In this document: piece by piece, positions 15,431-24,042 of the stretch
Numbering within the stretch: position 1 is the stretch's first letter
How the letters are laid out: every line of letters starts with the position of its first letter
Assembly (NCBI GenBank): GCA_028281105.1
Contig: JANQKQ010000043.1
Span: 20,188-84,187 of the forward strand
DNA length: 64,000 nucleotides
Direction: 5' to 3'
Source: Rhizobiaceae bacterium
Lineage (GTDB): Bacteria > Pseudomonadota > Alphaproteobacteria > Rhizobiales > Rhizobiaceae
The notes under the pieces: generated by a model
Seen by the model: the letters and a program-made list of their open reading frames with translations, nothing else
Database searches by the model: none
Told to the model about the DNA's origin: nothing
Made by a program: the position numbers and the translations under genes

Positions 15431-15877
15431 TCACGCGGCGGCCGAGCGCGACGGCAGGGCTTCCGCTTCAATCGTGATGCGGCCATTGCCCATCGCGCGG
15501 GCCTCGAGTTCGAACAGCCGGCGCAGGGTCTTGAGCGCCTGGAACGGGCTGCCGCCGGACAGTTCCGCATCGGCGGTCTTGATGCCGGCGCTCAGTTCGT
15601 CGTCGCCCACGATCTTCAAGGTGTCGACCACCATCCTGCGGAACAGGTCCTTGGCGCCCCGCGATTCATTGGGGTCCATCAGCAGGGACTGGGCGACGAA
15701 GTAGAGTTGCTTGACCGGGGTCACCGCGTCCTCGACCTGCAGAACGTGGTTCTCCAGCAGGAAGGAGGCGTCGTTCAGGATTTCCAGCGCGGTCTTGCGG
15801 TCGACGCGGACCACCGCGCCGTTGATATAGATGCGCTCGCCGGCGCGCATATGCAATTTGATGCTGGAGCCCTTCAT
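15431..15877 (-). CDS. flbT: Flagellin mRNA regulator FlbT
   Basis: A 148-residue protein of the FlbT family. Typical parts are LHMRAGERIYINGAVVRVD at the N-terminus, FLLENHVLQVEDAVTPVKQL, and AQSLLMDPNES. FlbT binds the 5' untranslated region of flagellin mRNA and couples flagellin translation to hook completion (repressor in Caulobacter, sometimes activator in Brucella). Start ATG 15877 lies 2 bp after the flaF stop. Its target here is presumably the single flagellin gene at 27242. Confidence 0.93.
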   Translation of the reverse strand: MKGSSIKLHMRAGERIYINGAVVRVDRKTALEILNDASFLLENHVLQVEDAVTPVKQLYFVAQSLLMDPNESRGAKDLFRRMVVDTLKIVGDDELSAGIKTADAELSGGSPFQALKTLRRLFELEARAMGNGRITIEAEALPSRSAAA

Positions 15878-15879
15878 GC

Positions 15880-16230
15880 CTAACCGTCCAAACCGCCGCG
15901 GATCGACTTGGAAACCTCGATGACGGGACCGAAGTCTGTAAGCCGCAATTCGCGCATCCTTTGCAGTTCCTTTAGGACCCAGATGCCGATCGAGATCAGG
16001 TTTGCCTTGGTTCGCGTCTCGATGTCGTTTTCCGGCGACGCCAGATCGGTCAGAAAATGGGTCCACAACTGGCGCGTATAGTGCGCCGCCTCGATTGTGC
16101 GAACCTTGTCGCCCTGATGGCGGGTCGCCTCTTCCATCAGCGAGATCGACCGGGCCAGCGCCTCGGCCTCTTCCTGGCGGGCGTTGGTTTCGCTTTCGCT
16201 TATGACTTCTGCGTATGAAGACTGAAACAT
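15880..16230 (-). CDS. flaF: Flagellin secretion/synthesis regulator FlaF
   Basis: A 116-residue FlaF-family protein: the N-terminal MFQSSYAEVISES, then LWTHFLTDLASPENDI and LISIGIWVLKELQRMR. FlaF acts with FlbT and binds flagellin to support its secretion. It sits between flgL (44 bp upstream) and flbT (2 bp downstream), the usual order flgEKL-flaF-flbT-flgD. Confidence 0.93.
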   Translation of the reverse strand: MFQSSYAEVISESETNARQEEAEALARSISLMEEATRHQGDKVRTIEAAHYTRQLWTHFLTDLASPENDIETRTKANLISIGIWVLKELQRMRELRLTDFGPVIEVSKSIRGGLDG

Positions 16231-16274
16231 GGGCCGCTCCCGTATCTCCTAGGGGCCAAGGGGTCCGTTCGGAA

Positions 16275-17324
16275 CTAGATGAAGTCCAAAAGGGACATGC
16301 GATTGATGCGGGAAGTCAGCGTGTAGCTGGCTTCCAGTTCGGTCATGATCTCGCTCAGGCGGCTGGCGACCTCGTAGGGGTCCACCTCTTCCAGCGACGA
16401 CAGCTGGCCCGACAGCACGACGCGCTGTAGATCCAGCCGCTCCGAGCCCTGGGCGACGCGCTCCTCGGCCAGACCCAGCCTGCCCTGCACCTGGCCGGTG
16501 CGTTCGATGCCCGAGCCCAGCAGCTCCAGCGCTGAAGCCACCAGTTGGTCGAGCCCGTCGCCGGCGAGCGCGGTGTCGGCGACGTCGCCGAGCAGCGTGT
16601 AGGCGGCGGCGAGGTTTGCGAAGGCCGCCTCGTTGGCGCTCACCGAGGTCTCGGCGACCTCCGTCAGCGTCACCCGCCCGCGCATGGCCTGATCCGAGGC
16701 GTTCGACCAGTTGGCCTGCCAGTTGGCGGTGGAGAACAGGTCGAGGAACGGGCCGTCGATGAAGCTCTTCACCTGCGCGGCGGAGATATTGGCGGCGCCC
16801 GGATCGGACATCGCGATGCCGAACTCGGCCAGGAACGCCGCCTCGACGGCGGCCTTGGCAGCGGACGGCGGCGTGGTGAAATAGTCGTCGATCGGCACCA
16901 CGTCGGTGTTGATGCCGGAGAAGATGTATTCGCCGTTAAACGAGGTGTTGAGCGCGCCGGTCAGTTGGGTCAGCGCATCGCGGCCGGCCTGGGCCACCAA
17001 CGTGCGGTCCAGGTTGGCGCCGGTTTCGGCGGTAACCACCTTGATCACCTGCTGCGCGCCGTCGACCAGCGATTGCATTGCCGCCTGCGCGGCCTGCATG
17101 CGGCTGGCTACGAACTTGTTGTTGGTTGCGATCTGGTCGATCTGATCGAGCTGGCGGCGCAGCGACACGGTCTGGGAAGAAAGCGCGCCCAGCTCCAGCC
17201 CCATGTCGGCTTTCTTGCCCGAGGACAGCTCACGCTGTTTGGCCACCAGCTCGGTTTGCAGCCGTTGGGTGGTGAACTGCATCGCCCGGTAGATGGACGT
17301 CGTCGAGGTGAAGCCTACCGACAT
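16275..17324 (-). CDS. flgL: Hook-filament junction protein FlgL
   Basis: A 349-residue protein with flagellin-like ends. The N-terminal helix IYRAMQFTTQRLQTELVAKQ and the C-terminal YEVASRLSEIMTELEASYTL mark the D0/D1 coiled coil. The centre has NGEYIFSGINTDVVPI, a signature of FlgL. It links FlgK to the filament. The gene follows flgK by 4 bp. Confidence 0.92.
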   Translation of the reverse strand: MSVGFTSTTSIYRAMQFTTQRLQTELVAKQRELSSGKKADMGLELGALSSQTVSLRRQLDQIDQIATNNKFVASRMQAAQAAMQSLVDGAQQVIKVVTAETGANLDRTLVAQAGRDALTQLTGALNTSFNGEYIFSGINTDVVPIDDYFTTPPSAAKAAVEAAFLAEFGIAMSDPGAANISAAQVKSFIDGPFLDLFSTANWQANWSNASDQAMRGRVTLTEVAETSVSANEAAFANLAAAYTLLGDVADTALAGDGLDQLVASALELLGSGIERTGQVQGRLGLAEERVAQGSERLDLQRVVLSGQLSSLEEVDPYEVASRLSEIMTELEASYTLTSRINRMSLLDFI

Positions 17325-17328
17325 GGCG

Positions 17329-18798
17329 CTAACCCGTCGCCCGCATCAGCGCGTTCATCATCTCGTCGACCGCGTTGATGATCTGGGTGGAAGCCTGGTA
17401 GGAGCGCTCGACCTCCAGAAGCATCGACATCTCCTCATCCAGATTGGCGCCGGTCTTGGCGACCAGACGGCTTTCCAGATTGTCGTGCAGCTCCTTGCGA
17501 TATTGCGCCGCGGTGTCGACCGACTGGCGCTCGGCCTGGAACCAGTCGAGCGCGCCGTCGGAGAATTTCTTCAGGCTGGTGGTCGTGGGCAACCCCGCCG
17601 CCGCATCGAAGGTTCGGTCGGCGGAGAAGGCGTCGACCAGCGCGATCAGCCTGTCGGAAAACGAGGCCGCGCCCGCCGTGTTCGACACATAGTCGGAATC
17701 ACCCGAGCTGCCGCCGTCGCGGATGAAGTTGGCGTTGCCGCCCTGGCCCGGATCGTAGGCGGCGTTGACCTTGATCTCGCCCGCCAGGCCGGCCGACAGC
17801 GCCCCGCCCGGGGGCAATGCCGGCGCACCGCTCCAGGTGAACAGGCCGACGATGGCCGGCTTGGTGGCCGGCACCGACTGGTCGCGCTCGGCGAACAAAT
17901 CGATCAGTCCGCGCGCCATCTCGTCTAGCTGGTTCATCGCGGTCACCGCGGTGCCGTCGCGCAGGGCCAGCTGGCCGGCGATGTTGCCGGTGCGCAGCGG
18001 CATCGACGAGACGCCGCTGTTGACCGCGACCCCGTCGATATAGACGGCGTTGCCGGTCGTCGAGGGTCCGTAGATCGGCACCGGCTGGAACTCGACCGCG
18101 CGCGGCACCTTCTCGAACAGGGTCAGCCCGTTGGTGGCGTAGAGCACCATGTCGTTGTCTTCGCGCAGCGCGGTGCGGATGCCGATCTCGCCGGCGATCT
18201 GCTTGACCAGCTCATCGCGCATGTCCAGTTCGTCGGACGGGTCCTTGCCGAGCAGCGTGGTGCGAACGACCTTGTCGTTGATCTCCTTGAACTGGGCGAG
18301 CAGCGTGTTGACGCGGTCGACGCTTTCGGAGATCGCCTGGTCGGCGTTCTGCCGGGCGGCGACCACGGCGCCCGACGCGTCATTGAGCATCTGGGCCAGG
18401 TTGCGCGCATCGTCGACCAGAGAGGAAAGCGCGACCGAGTTGGCGGGGCTCGCAGCGGCGGCCTCCAGCCCGACGAGCAGGTTTCCAAGGCCGGCGGCCG
18501 GCGACAGCGCGAAATCGGGGCCGCCCAGCGCCGTCATCATCGTTTCCAGGCCGCGCTGCTGAGCCTGCTGATACTGCACGTCGGAAGAGGCGCGCAGCGT
18601 GGCGCCGGCCAGTTCGGTGTCGATGCGGCGTGCGACTTCCAGCATCTGCGCGCCGCCCGGACCATAGGTCAGGACGCCGTCGCGCTTGACATAGTCGGGA
18701 TCGCCGACGCCGGCGACATTCTTGGAGATGACCGAGATCTGCCCGGAGTGGTTCGACAGCGCGATCGAGGCGGTCCGTAGGGCGTCGGTCAGGGTCAT
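17329..18798 (-). CDS. flgK: Hook-filament junction protein FlgK
   Basis: A 489-residue protein. The N-terminus (LTDALRTASIALSNHSGQIS then KNVAGVGDPDYVKRD) is a diverged form of the rod/hook motif NNxANxxTxGY. The C-terminus (LLEVERSYQASTQIINAVDE) is the typical FlgK/FlgE end. It joins hook to FlgL and is exported with an FlgN-type chaperone. It lies 33 bp after flgE in the same direction. Confidence 0.93.
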   Translation of the reverse strand: MTLTDALRTASIALSNHSGQISVISKNVAGVGDPDYVKRDGVLTYGPGGAQMLEVARRIDTELAGATLRASSDVQYQQAQQRGLETMMTALGGPDFALSPAAGLGNLLVGLEAAAASPANSVALSSLVDDARNLAQMLNDASGAVVAARQNADQAISESVDRVNTLLAQFKEINDKVVRTTLLGKDPSDELDMRDELVKQIAGEIGIRTALREDNDMVLYATNGLTLFEKVPRAVEFQPVPIYGPSTTGNAVYIDGVAVNSGVSSMPLRTGNIAGQLALRDGTAVTAMNQLDEMARGLIDLFAERDQSVPATKPAIVGLFTWSGAPALPPGGALSAGLAGEIKVNAAYDPGQGGNANFIRDGGSSGDSDYVSNTAGAASFSDRLIALVDAFSADRTFDAAAGLPTTTSLKKFSDGALDWFQAERQSVDTAAQYRKELHDNLESRLVAKTGANLDEEMSMLLEVERSYQASTQIINAVDEMMNALMRATG

Positions 18799-18831
18799 GG
18801 ATCAAACATCACGGGCGCGCGCGCCTGTCGA

Positions 18832-20091
18832 TTACCGTTTCAGATTGACCAACACATCCATCAGGTCGGAGCCGGTCTGGAACACCTTGGAGTTGGCGGT
18901 GTAGCTGCGCTGGGATTCGATCATCTCGGTCAGTTCGCTGGCCAGGTCGACGTTGGATTCCTCCAAGGTGCCCGAGGTGATCGAGCCCAGCCCGCCATTG
19001 CCGGGATAGCCGACCAGAACATCGCCGGATTCCAGCGTAGCCGCGAACACGCTGCCGGGCAGCGGGCGCAGATTGTCGGGGCTGGGCACATCCGCCAGCA
19101 CCAGCTGATAGATCTCGCGGCGGAAGCCGTTCTGGTAGATGCCGACCACCTCGCCTTTCTGACCGATCTCGACGCGTTCGACCGACGAGGGGCCGTTGCC
19201 GTTAGACGAAGCCGCCAGCACGGTGAATTCCTCGCCGAGCTGGGTCATGGCTTTCAGATCGACCACCATCGACTGTCCGCCCGGCACCGGCACCGAAAGC
19301 GAGGTAGCGCTGGCCGTCGTCAGCAGCCCGTTGGTGGCGTCGAAATCAAGGGTGACCGAGGACAGCGGACCCGAGGTATACGGGAACGAGCCGCCGGCGG
19401 CGGCCGCGCTACCATCGAAGGCCACCGCCTCCCACTGGTTGGCGCCACTCTTGGCGAAGTAGATGTCGATGAACCGCTCGTTGCCGAGATTGTCGAAGGC
19501 GACCAATGAGGTCTTGCCCGAGAAGGTGGCGGTGGCGGCGTTGGCCGAAGGCAGGTTGCCGGCGGGCGTCACCGCCACGTTGGCCGGCAGGTTCGCAGTC
19601 ATCGAGCCGGCGTTCGACGGCGTCGACTGCAGCTCCAGCAGGCCCACATTGATCTGTTCCAGTCCGCCGAAGCCGTTGGCGACGATCGTTGCCGGCGTGT
19701 TCTTGATGTCGTAGCCCATCAGATAGTGGCCGGCGGTGTTGACCAGCTTGCCTTCCGAATCGACGATGAAGGAGCCGGCCCTGCTCAGGAACGTCTCGCC
19801 CGAGATGTCGGAGACGACGAAGAAGCCGCGCCCGTTGATGGCCAGATCGGTCTCCGAAGACGTTCTCCTGAGCGCGCCCTGGCGCGAGATCTCGTTGCGG
19901 ATCTCGGTGTTCACCGAGCCCGACGTGTACGAGCCGGCGGCGTTATCGAGCACATAGGTGGAAAATTCCACCGACGAGCGCTTGTAGCCGTTGGTGCTGG
20001 AGTTGGCGATGTTGTCGGAGATCGCGGCCAGGCGGTTGGCCTGGGCGGCCATGCCCGACACGCTGGTTCTCATCATTCCAAAGAGGCTCAT
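18832..20091 (-). CDS. flgE: Flagellar hook protein FlgE
   Basis: A 419-residue protein. The N-terminal motif SDNIANSSTNGYKRSSVEF and the C-terminal SQRSYTANSKVFQTGSDLMD are the axial-protein signatures. The middle has GRGFFVVSD, as in hook proteins. About 120 subunits form the curved hook. It is the first gene of the leftward run flgE-K-L-flaF-flbT-flgD-fliQ and is separated from ftcR by a 224-bp gap that contains a repeat, so a promoter is expected in that gap. Confidence 0.95.
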   Translation of the reverse strand: MSLFGMMRTSVSGMAAQANRLAAISDNIANSSTNGYKRSSVEFSTYVLDNAAGSYTSGSVNTEIRNEISRQGALRRTSSETDLAINGRGFFVVSDISGETFLSRAGSFIVDSEGKLVNTAGHYLMGYDIKNTPATIVANGFGGLEQINVGLLELQSTPSNAGSMTANLPANVAVTPAGNLPSANAATATFSGKTSLVAFDNLGNERFIDIYFAKSGANQWEAVAFDGSAAAAGGSFPYTSGPLSSVTLDFDATNGLLTTASATSLSVPVPGGQSMVVDLKAMTQLGEEFTVLAASSNGNGPSSVERVEIGQKGEVVGIYQNGFRREIYQLVLADVPSPDNLRPLPGSVFAATLESGDVLVGYPGNGGLGSITSGTLEESNVDLASELTEMIESQRSYTANSKVFQTGSDLMDVLVNLKR

Positions 20092-20204
20092 ATCGGTCCT
20101 TCGTCGGAGTTCGTGTTCGAACCCCGATGCTAGGCCGCGTTACTTGCGCGAACCTGTTGTGACGCTGTGCTGACGCTGGTGTGGAGGGAGTTTGGGCGGT
20201 GTTT

Positions 20205-20310
20205 AGAGCACATCCAGGATAAGTGGGTACCGGTTATCCGTGAAGGATGTGCGCAAAACAAAAACCTTGGAGCATGATAGCGATTCAACGAAGCGCGATC
20301 ATGATCCAAG
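20205..20310. repeat. Two-hairpin dispersed repeat, copy 2 (inverted)
   Basis: AGAGCACATCCAGGATAAGTGG to GGATGTGCGCAAAACAAAAA matches copy 1 (9745-9800) in reverse orientation. The other half forms CTTGGA-CATGAT paired with ATCATG-TCCAAG around an ATTCAA loop. The repeat ends 6 bp before the ftcR stop and could terminate it. Confidence 0.75.
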
Positions 20311-20315
20311 ACCGC

Positions 20316-21050
20316 TCAGGCCGCCTCGCGCGAGGGCTCGCGGTGCTCCTGGGCGGCCTGATCGGGCTGCCGTTCGAGCGCGTCGGTCATGAACCGATAG
20401 CCCAGATAGCGCTTGGACTCGATCGGGTCATAGCCCAGCCGCGCGCGCAGTTTCTTGCGCAGTTTCGAGATGTGGCTTTCGACGACGTTTTCTTCCACGC
20501 TTTCGTCGAACATGCCGTAGACGGCCGAGAAAATCTGCGATTTGGTGGCGCGCCGCCCGTTGATCGAGACCAGATATTCCAAAATGCGGCGTTCGCGGCG
20601 GGGCAGGATGATCGCTTCGCGATCGATCTCCGGATCGCGGCCGTCGAAATAGATGTTCAGACGCTTTTCGCCGGACCCGCGCTGGGCGCGCGCGGCGCGC
20701 TTCTGGATGGCGCCGATGCGCACCAGCAACTCACGCGTGTGCACCGGCTTGGACACCACATCGTCGAAGCCGGCCTCGAAATATTCGAGTGTCGAATCCA
20801 GCCGCCGCGTCTCCACCAGCGCCAGCGTGGGCACGCCCGAAAGCTTGCGGATGCGGCGCACGTGAGAAGCCGGGCACTGGGTGTCACCGATCAGAAATGC
20901 CTCGACCGGTGCAATCTCCAATTGGTCGCAGGTGGAAATCCACTCGTCGAACTCGGTTGAGCTCAGTCCGGTGATGGCGACGCCGGCCTGCTGAAACTGA
21001 TTGCGGTAGGCGTCTATAACCATCGGCCGGTTTTCGACGAAGATAATCAC
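20316..21050 (-). CDS. ftcR: Flagellar transcriptional regulator FtcR (Rem-type response regulator)
   Basis: A 244-residue OmpR-family response regulator. The receiver is diverged: the acidic pair reads EN (MIIFVENRPMV), a possible phosphoacceptor lies in FLIGDTQCP, and the conserved Lys is in VSKPVHTRELL. The winged-helix domain has RRERRILEYLVSINGRRATK and NVVESHISKLRKKLRARLG. FtcR of Brucella and Rem of Sinorhizobium activate hook and other flagellar genes and are found exactly here, between flgE and motD. It starts at GTG 21050 with a strong ribosome site (AAGGGGG). The AT-rich region upstream is its likely promoter. Confidence 0.93.
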   Translation of the reverse strand: MIIFVENRPMVIDAYRNQFQQAGVAITGLSSTEFDEWISTCDQLEIAPVEAFLIGDTQCPASHVRRIRKLSGVPTLALVETRRLDSTLEYFEAGFDDVVSKPVHTRELLVRIGAIQKRAARAQRGSGEKRLNIYFDGRDPEIDREAIILPRRERRILEYLVSINGRRATKSQIFSAVYGMFDESVEENVVESHISKLRKKLRARLGYDPIESKRYLGYRFMTDALERQPDQAAQEHREPSREAA

Positions 21051-21448
21051 CTTTTCCCCCTTGCGAATCAGTTACATCGCTCGATGCGTTCAACTAATCT
21101 GCGCGGTGATTCGCCGTCAAAATACGAAAAATAGGGTATGAATTTTATGGATCGCAGCCGCGCAGAAGCTGCTCAAAACGTGAAAAAACGGCTGAAAACT
21201 TCAGGTTTGGGCGGAAAATGCTCAATTTTCTGTAGATAAGACCTATTTTCGATTGCCAACTGGCGCGGCATCGGATTCGGGCGTCGGAGCCTGCCGGACG
21301 CCGAATTCACAACGGCGTTGGCCGCGTCACCGCCTGTCGAGTGTCGCCATCGAGGATGCCGAAGCGGCGTCCTACGTCCTGCCCGACGCACAACCTTGGC
21401 GTGAGGTTCGGTTGAAATGAGGCGTCGCGGTGGGACGAGCGGCGACGG
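21051..21448. other. Non-coding interval upstream of ftcR (398 bp)
   Basis: No gene is supported. The part at about 21100-21250 is markedly AT-rich for this genome and probably carries the leftward ftcR promoter. An imperfect hairpin at about 21274-21308 (GGGCGTC with GACGCC) may end the motD transcript; it lacks a T tract. Confidence 0.5.
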
Positions 21449-22711
21449 TTACAGGTAGATTCCGGACCGGATTGTCGGCGCATTGCCGTCACCGCCGGCC
21501 GACATGCGCCCGTCATCGTGGGCGGCGAAATCGCCGTCGGCGGCGCGATCGGACCTGCCGTCAGCCTGGTCGCGGCCGCCCTCAAGGCGGTGTTCGCCCA
21601 GGTCAAGCTCGCGTTCGGCGACGCTCTCCCATTTGGCGGACTCATCGGCCGGCACCAGGCGCAGGTTGATCTCACCGATTTGGCCGCCGTCGCGGCGGAT
21701 GTCGGCCGCCAGCGACTTCAGATCCGCCTCCAGCACGGCCCTGGCGGCCTGGGTGGTGACTTCGACGGTGACGTCAACCTGGCCCTGGACGCTCACCATG
21801 TTGATGCGCATCGTGCCCAGATGCTCGGGCTGCAGCCGCACCGTCAACTGCTGGCTGCCGGCCTGCAGGTTGGCGCTCGCCTGCTGCAGGAAGGCTGCAA
21901 ACGGGGCGCTGGCCGGCTGTGTGGGAGCGGACGGGGTGGCGACGATGGCCGGCGCTGCGGGCGCCAGCGGGTTGGCAAGGGGCGGCTGGATGTTGGCGGC
22001 CGGCGACGACGAGCCGTTGGCCGTCTTGGCCAGCGGCGGGCCGTCGGGCCGGTTGGGAGCGGCGGGTTGAAGCGCGCCCTCGGGCTGGCGGCGGGCCGGC
22101 TGGGAAGCCTCCGCCATCAATGCCGCGCTTCTCGCGCCGGCATCGCCGGAAAGGGCTGAACCTGCCGATTGCTCACCCAATGCCACGGAGCCACCCGCCT
22201 GCCCGGCTTGTGCGAACCCAGTCGCGCCTGCAGCCGCCGCGGCAGGCGGGACCGGCACGGCGGTCTCGGCGGCGGGCTTGGCGTCCGTCGTCCCGGTTTC
22301 GCGCAGGATCGTCGCTGCATCGGCCAGGCCTTGATCGCCTTCGGTCGCGGTGGTGTCGTCATCTGCCGCCGGCGCGGTCACGGCCGGATCGGCCTGTTCG
22401 GCCAGGCTTGGCGTAGAGACCGGCTCCGAATCGTCGCCAAGAGGCACATCGACCGTTGCGGCGTCGGCGTCGATCAGCTTCTCGACGGCCTGATCGGCCT
22501 GGGCCGCGCCATTGGCGTCATCGGCGCCGGCAGCCGGTCCTTTGACAGGTCCCGCGCGTTCGTCTCGATCGGCGGCGTCCGCGCCGTTCACCAGCTTGCC
22601 GAAGCTGTCACGGTCGGCTTCCCCAGTCTGCTTGTCCGCGCGGGCCGAGGCGCGCAGTTTCGCCGGCGGTTCGGGCATCTCGGAGATGGCGGCGTTCACG
22701 GTATGGCTCAT
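21449..22711 (-). CDS. motD: Flagellar hook-length control protein MotD/FliK
   Basis: A 420-residue protein with a long Ala/Pro/Asp/Glu-rich, low-complexity N-terminal region and a C-terminal FliK-type domain: LQQASANLQAGSQQLTVRLQ, then PEHLGTMRINMVSVQGQVDV, then AARAVLEADLKSLAADIRR. These are the hallmark of the FliK substrate-switch domain (L-x-L-x-P-x-x-L-G). In Sinorhizobium the gene was named motD and later shown to act as fliK. It measures hook length and switches export to filament subunits. ATG 22711 overlaps the motC stop by 4 nt. The frame opens further upstream, but that would read over motC. Confidence 0.88.
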   Translation of the reverse strand: MSHTVNAAISEMPEPPAKLRASARADKQTGEADRDSFGKLVNGADAADRDERAGPVKGPAAGADDANGAAQADQAVEKLIDADAATVDVPLGDDSEPVSTPSLAEQADPAVTAPAADDDTTATEGDQGLADAATILRETGTTDAKPAAETAVPVPPAAAAAGATGFAQAGQAGGSVALGEQSAGSALSGDAGARSAALMAEASQPARRQPEGALQPAAPNRPDGPPLAKTANGSSSPAANIQPPLANPLAPAAPAIVATPSAPTQPASAPFAAFLQQASANLQAGSQQLTVRLQPEHLGTMRINMVSVQGQVDVTVEVTTQAARAVLEADLKSLAADIRRDGGQIGEINLRLVPADESAKWESVAERELDLGEHRLEGGRDQADGRSDRAADGDFAAHDDGRMSAGGDGNAPTIRSGIYL

Positions 22712-24042
22712 TGGGCTCGCTCCAGCAATTCGTCCAGCCGGGAAAGGAACGCCGCGGCCTCGTTGATGATGGGCAGTTCGGACGGCCGATCGGCGCCCGC
22801 TTGTGTCTCTTGCGTCAATGCGACCGGTTCGCCCGGCACGTCCGGACCGAAGTCGTCGCTCGCCGGCTGGGCCGGCCGCAGCAGGCCCTCGCCGACCAGC
22901 AGCGCCGCTTCGCGCAGCCTCGTGTCGCCCTCGTCTAGATGGGCTTCGTCGAGATTGTTGAGTGTCTCGATCTGGACGTGTGGATCGTCGCGCACGATGC
23001 CCGACGCGGCCTGGTAGAGCGCGAACCGGGTGGTCAACCGCGGCGGCATCTCGGTAAACGACAAGGCCATCGAGCTCGCCCACAGGGCCAGTTCCGACTG
23101 GCCGAACACCACGGCGCTGCGTGAAAGCTCGGCAAGAAACAGGCCCTGCTGGGCGGGTGTCAGCAAATCGAGAATTCCGTCCACCTGCTCCTGGGTCTGC
23201 TGCGCGCCCTCGAACTCGACGCGGACGACGCCGTAGACATAGTTGCGCAGGAAGTCGCCGAAATAGTGGGATTCGCCGAACCGGCGCAGATAGCGCGAGC
23301 CCAGCGATTGAAACGAATCCAGATCGCCCATCTGGCCGGCGATACGGATGGCCCGGCGCAGCGCGGCTTCATCGGTCAACGTTCCCGGCGCGAAGCCGCG
23401 CGCATCGTCGAGCAGGCCGCGCGCGCGCTCCAGGTCCTGGGAAGACAGCAACATCGCCTTGACCAGCGCGAACTGGCCGCGCATCGAGTGGGGCAGCGCG
23501 CGATGATCGATGCGGAACATCAAATGGTGCGCGGCGCCGGTATTGGCCTTGGCATAAGCGAGCGCGGCGTGGACCGGCAGCGTATCGGCGTGATCTTCGC
23601 CCGGTCCGCCCAGCAGGCGCAGCACGTGATCGCCGATGGCCGGGCCGCCGCCACTTAAGATGAAATAGGCTAACGCCTCCAGGTTCCTGGGGTGATGCCA
23701 GTAGGTTTCGTCGAGCCTCATCAGCGAGTTGGTCAGCTCGACCAGTTCGGCGCGGTAGGCGGCGAGCGCACCGGGCTTGCCATGGGCGATGCCGTCCTGG
23801 GAGCGCTGCAGGTGGCGCACCGCGCGCCACGGCTGATCGTCGCCGGTCGGCTTCGGCGTCAGTTCGCGGTCGGGCGGCGGATAGAGGGGAACGGCGACCG
23901 CCGCGGCCGCTTCGTCGTCCTTGTCCTTCGTGTGCGCTTTTTCGGCGTCGGCAGGCTTGTCGCCGGCGGCGCCGGCAGGCGACATCGGCAGCGCCGCGTA
24001 GGCCAGCGCCGCGATGACAAGCGCAGCGGCCAGCCTGATCAT
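22708..24042 (-). CDS. motC: Periplasmic stator accessory protein MotC
   Basis: A 444-residue protein with a signal peptide (MIRLAAALVIAALAYAALPM, cleavage probably after AGA near residue 26). The rest is a soluble helical domain: YRAELVELTNSLMRLDETYW, YFGDFLRNYVYGVVRVEF and ELSRSAVVFGQSELALWASS. In Sinorhizobium MotC is a periplasmic partner of MotB needed for rotation. It sits in the classical order motB-motC-motD, overlapping both neighbours by 4 nt. Confidence 0.92.
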   Translation of the reverse strand: MIRLAAALVIAALAYAALPMSPAGAAGDKPADAEKAHTKDKDDEAAAAVAVPLYPPPDRELTPKPTGDDQPWRAVRHLQRSQDGIAHGKPGALAAYRAELVELTNSLMRLDETYWHHPRNLEALAYFILSGGGPAIGDHVLRLLGGPGEDHADTLPVHAALAYAKANTGAAHHLMFRIDHRALPHSMRGQFALVKAMLLSSQDLERARGLLDDARGFAPGTLTDEAALRRAIRIAGQMGDLDSFQSLGSRYLRRFGESHYFGDFLRNYVYGVVRVEFEGAQQTQEQVDGILDLLTPAQQGLFLAELSRSAVVFGQSELALWASSMALSFTEMPPRLTTRFALYQAASGIVRDDPHVQIETLNNLDEAHLDEGDTRLREAALLVGEGLLRPAQPASDDFGPDVPGEPVALTQETQAGADRPSELPIINEAAAFLSRLDELLERAQ

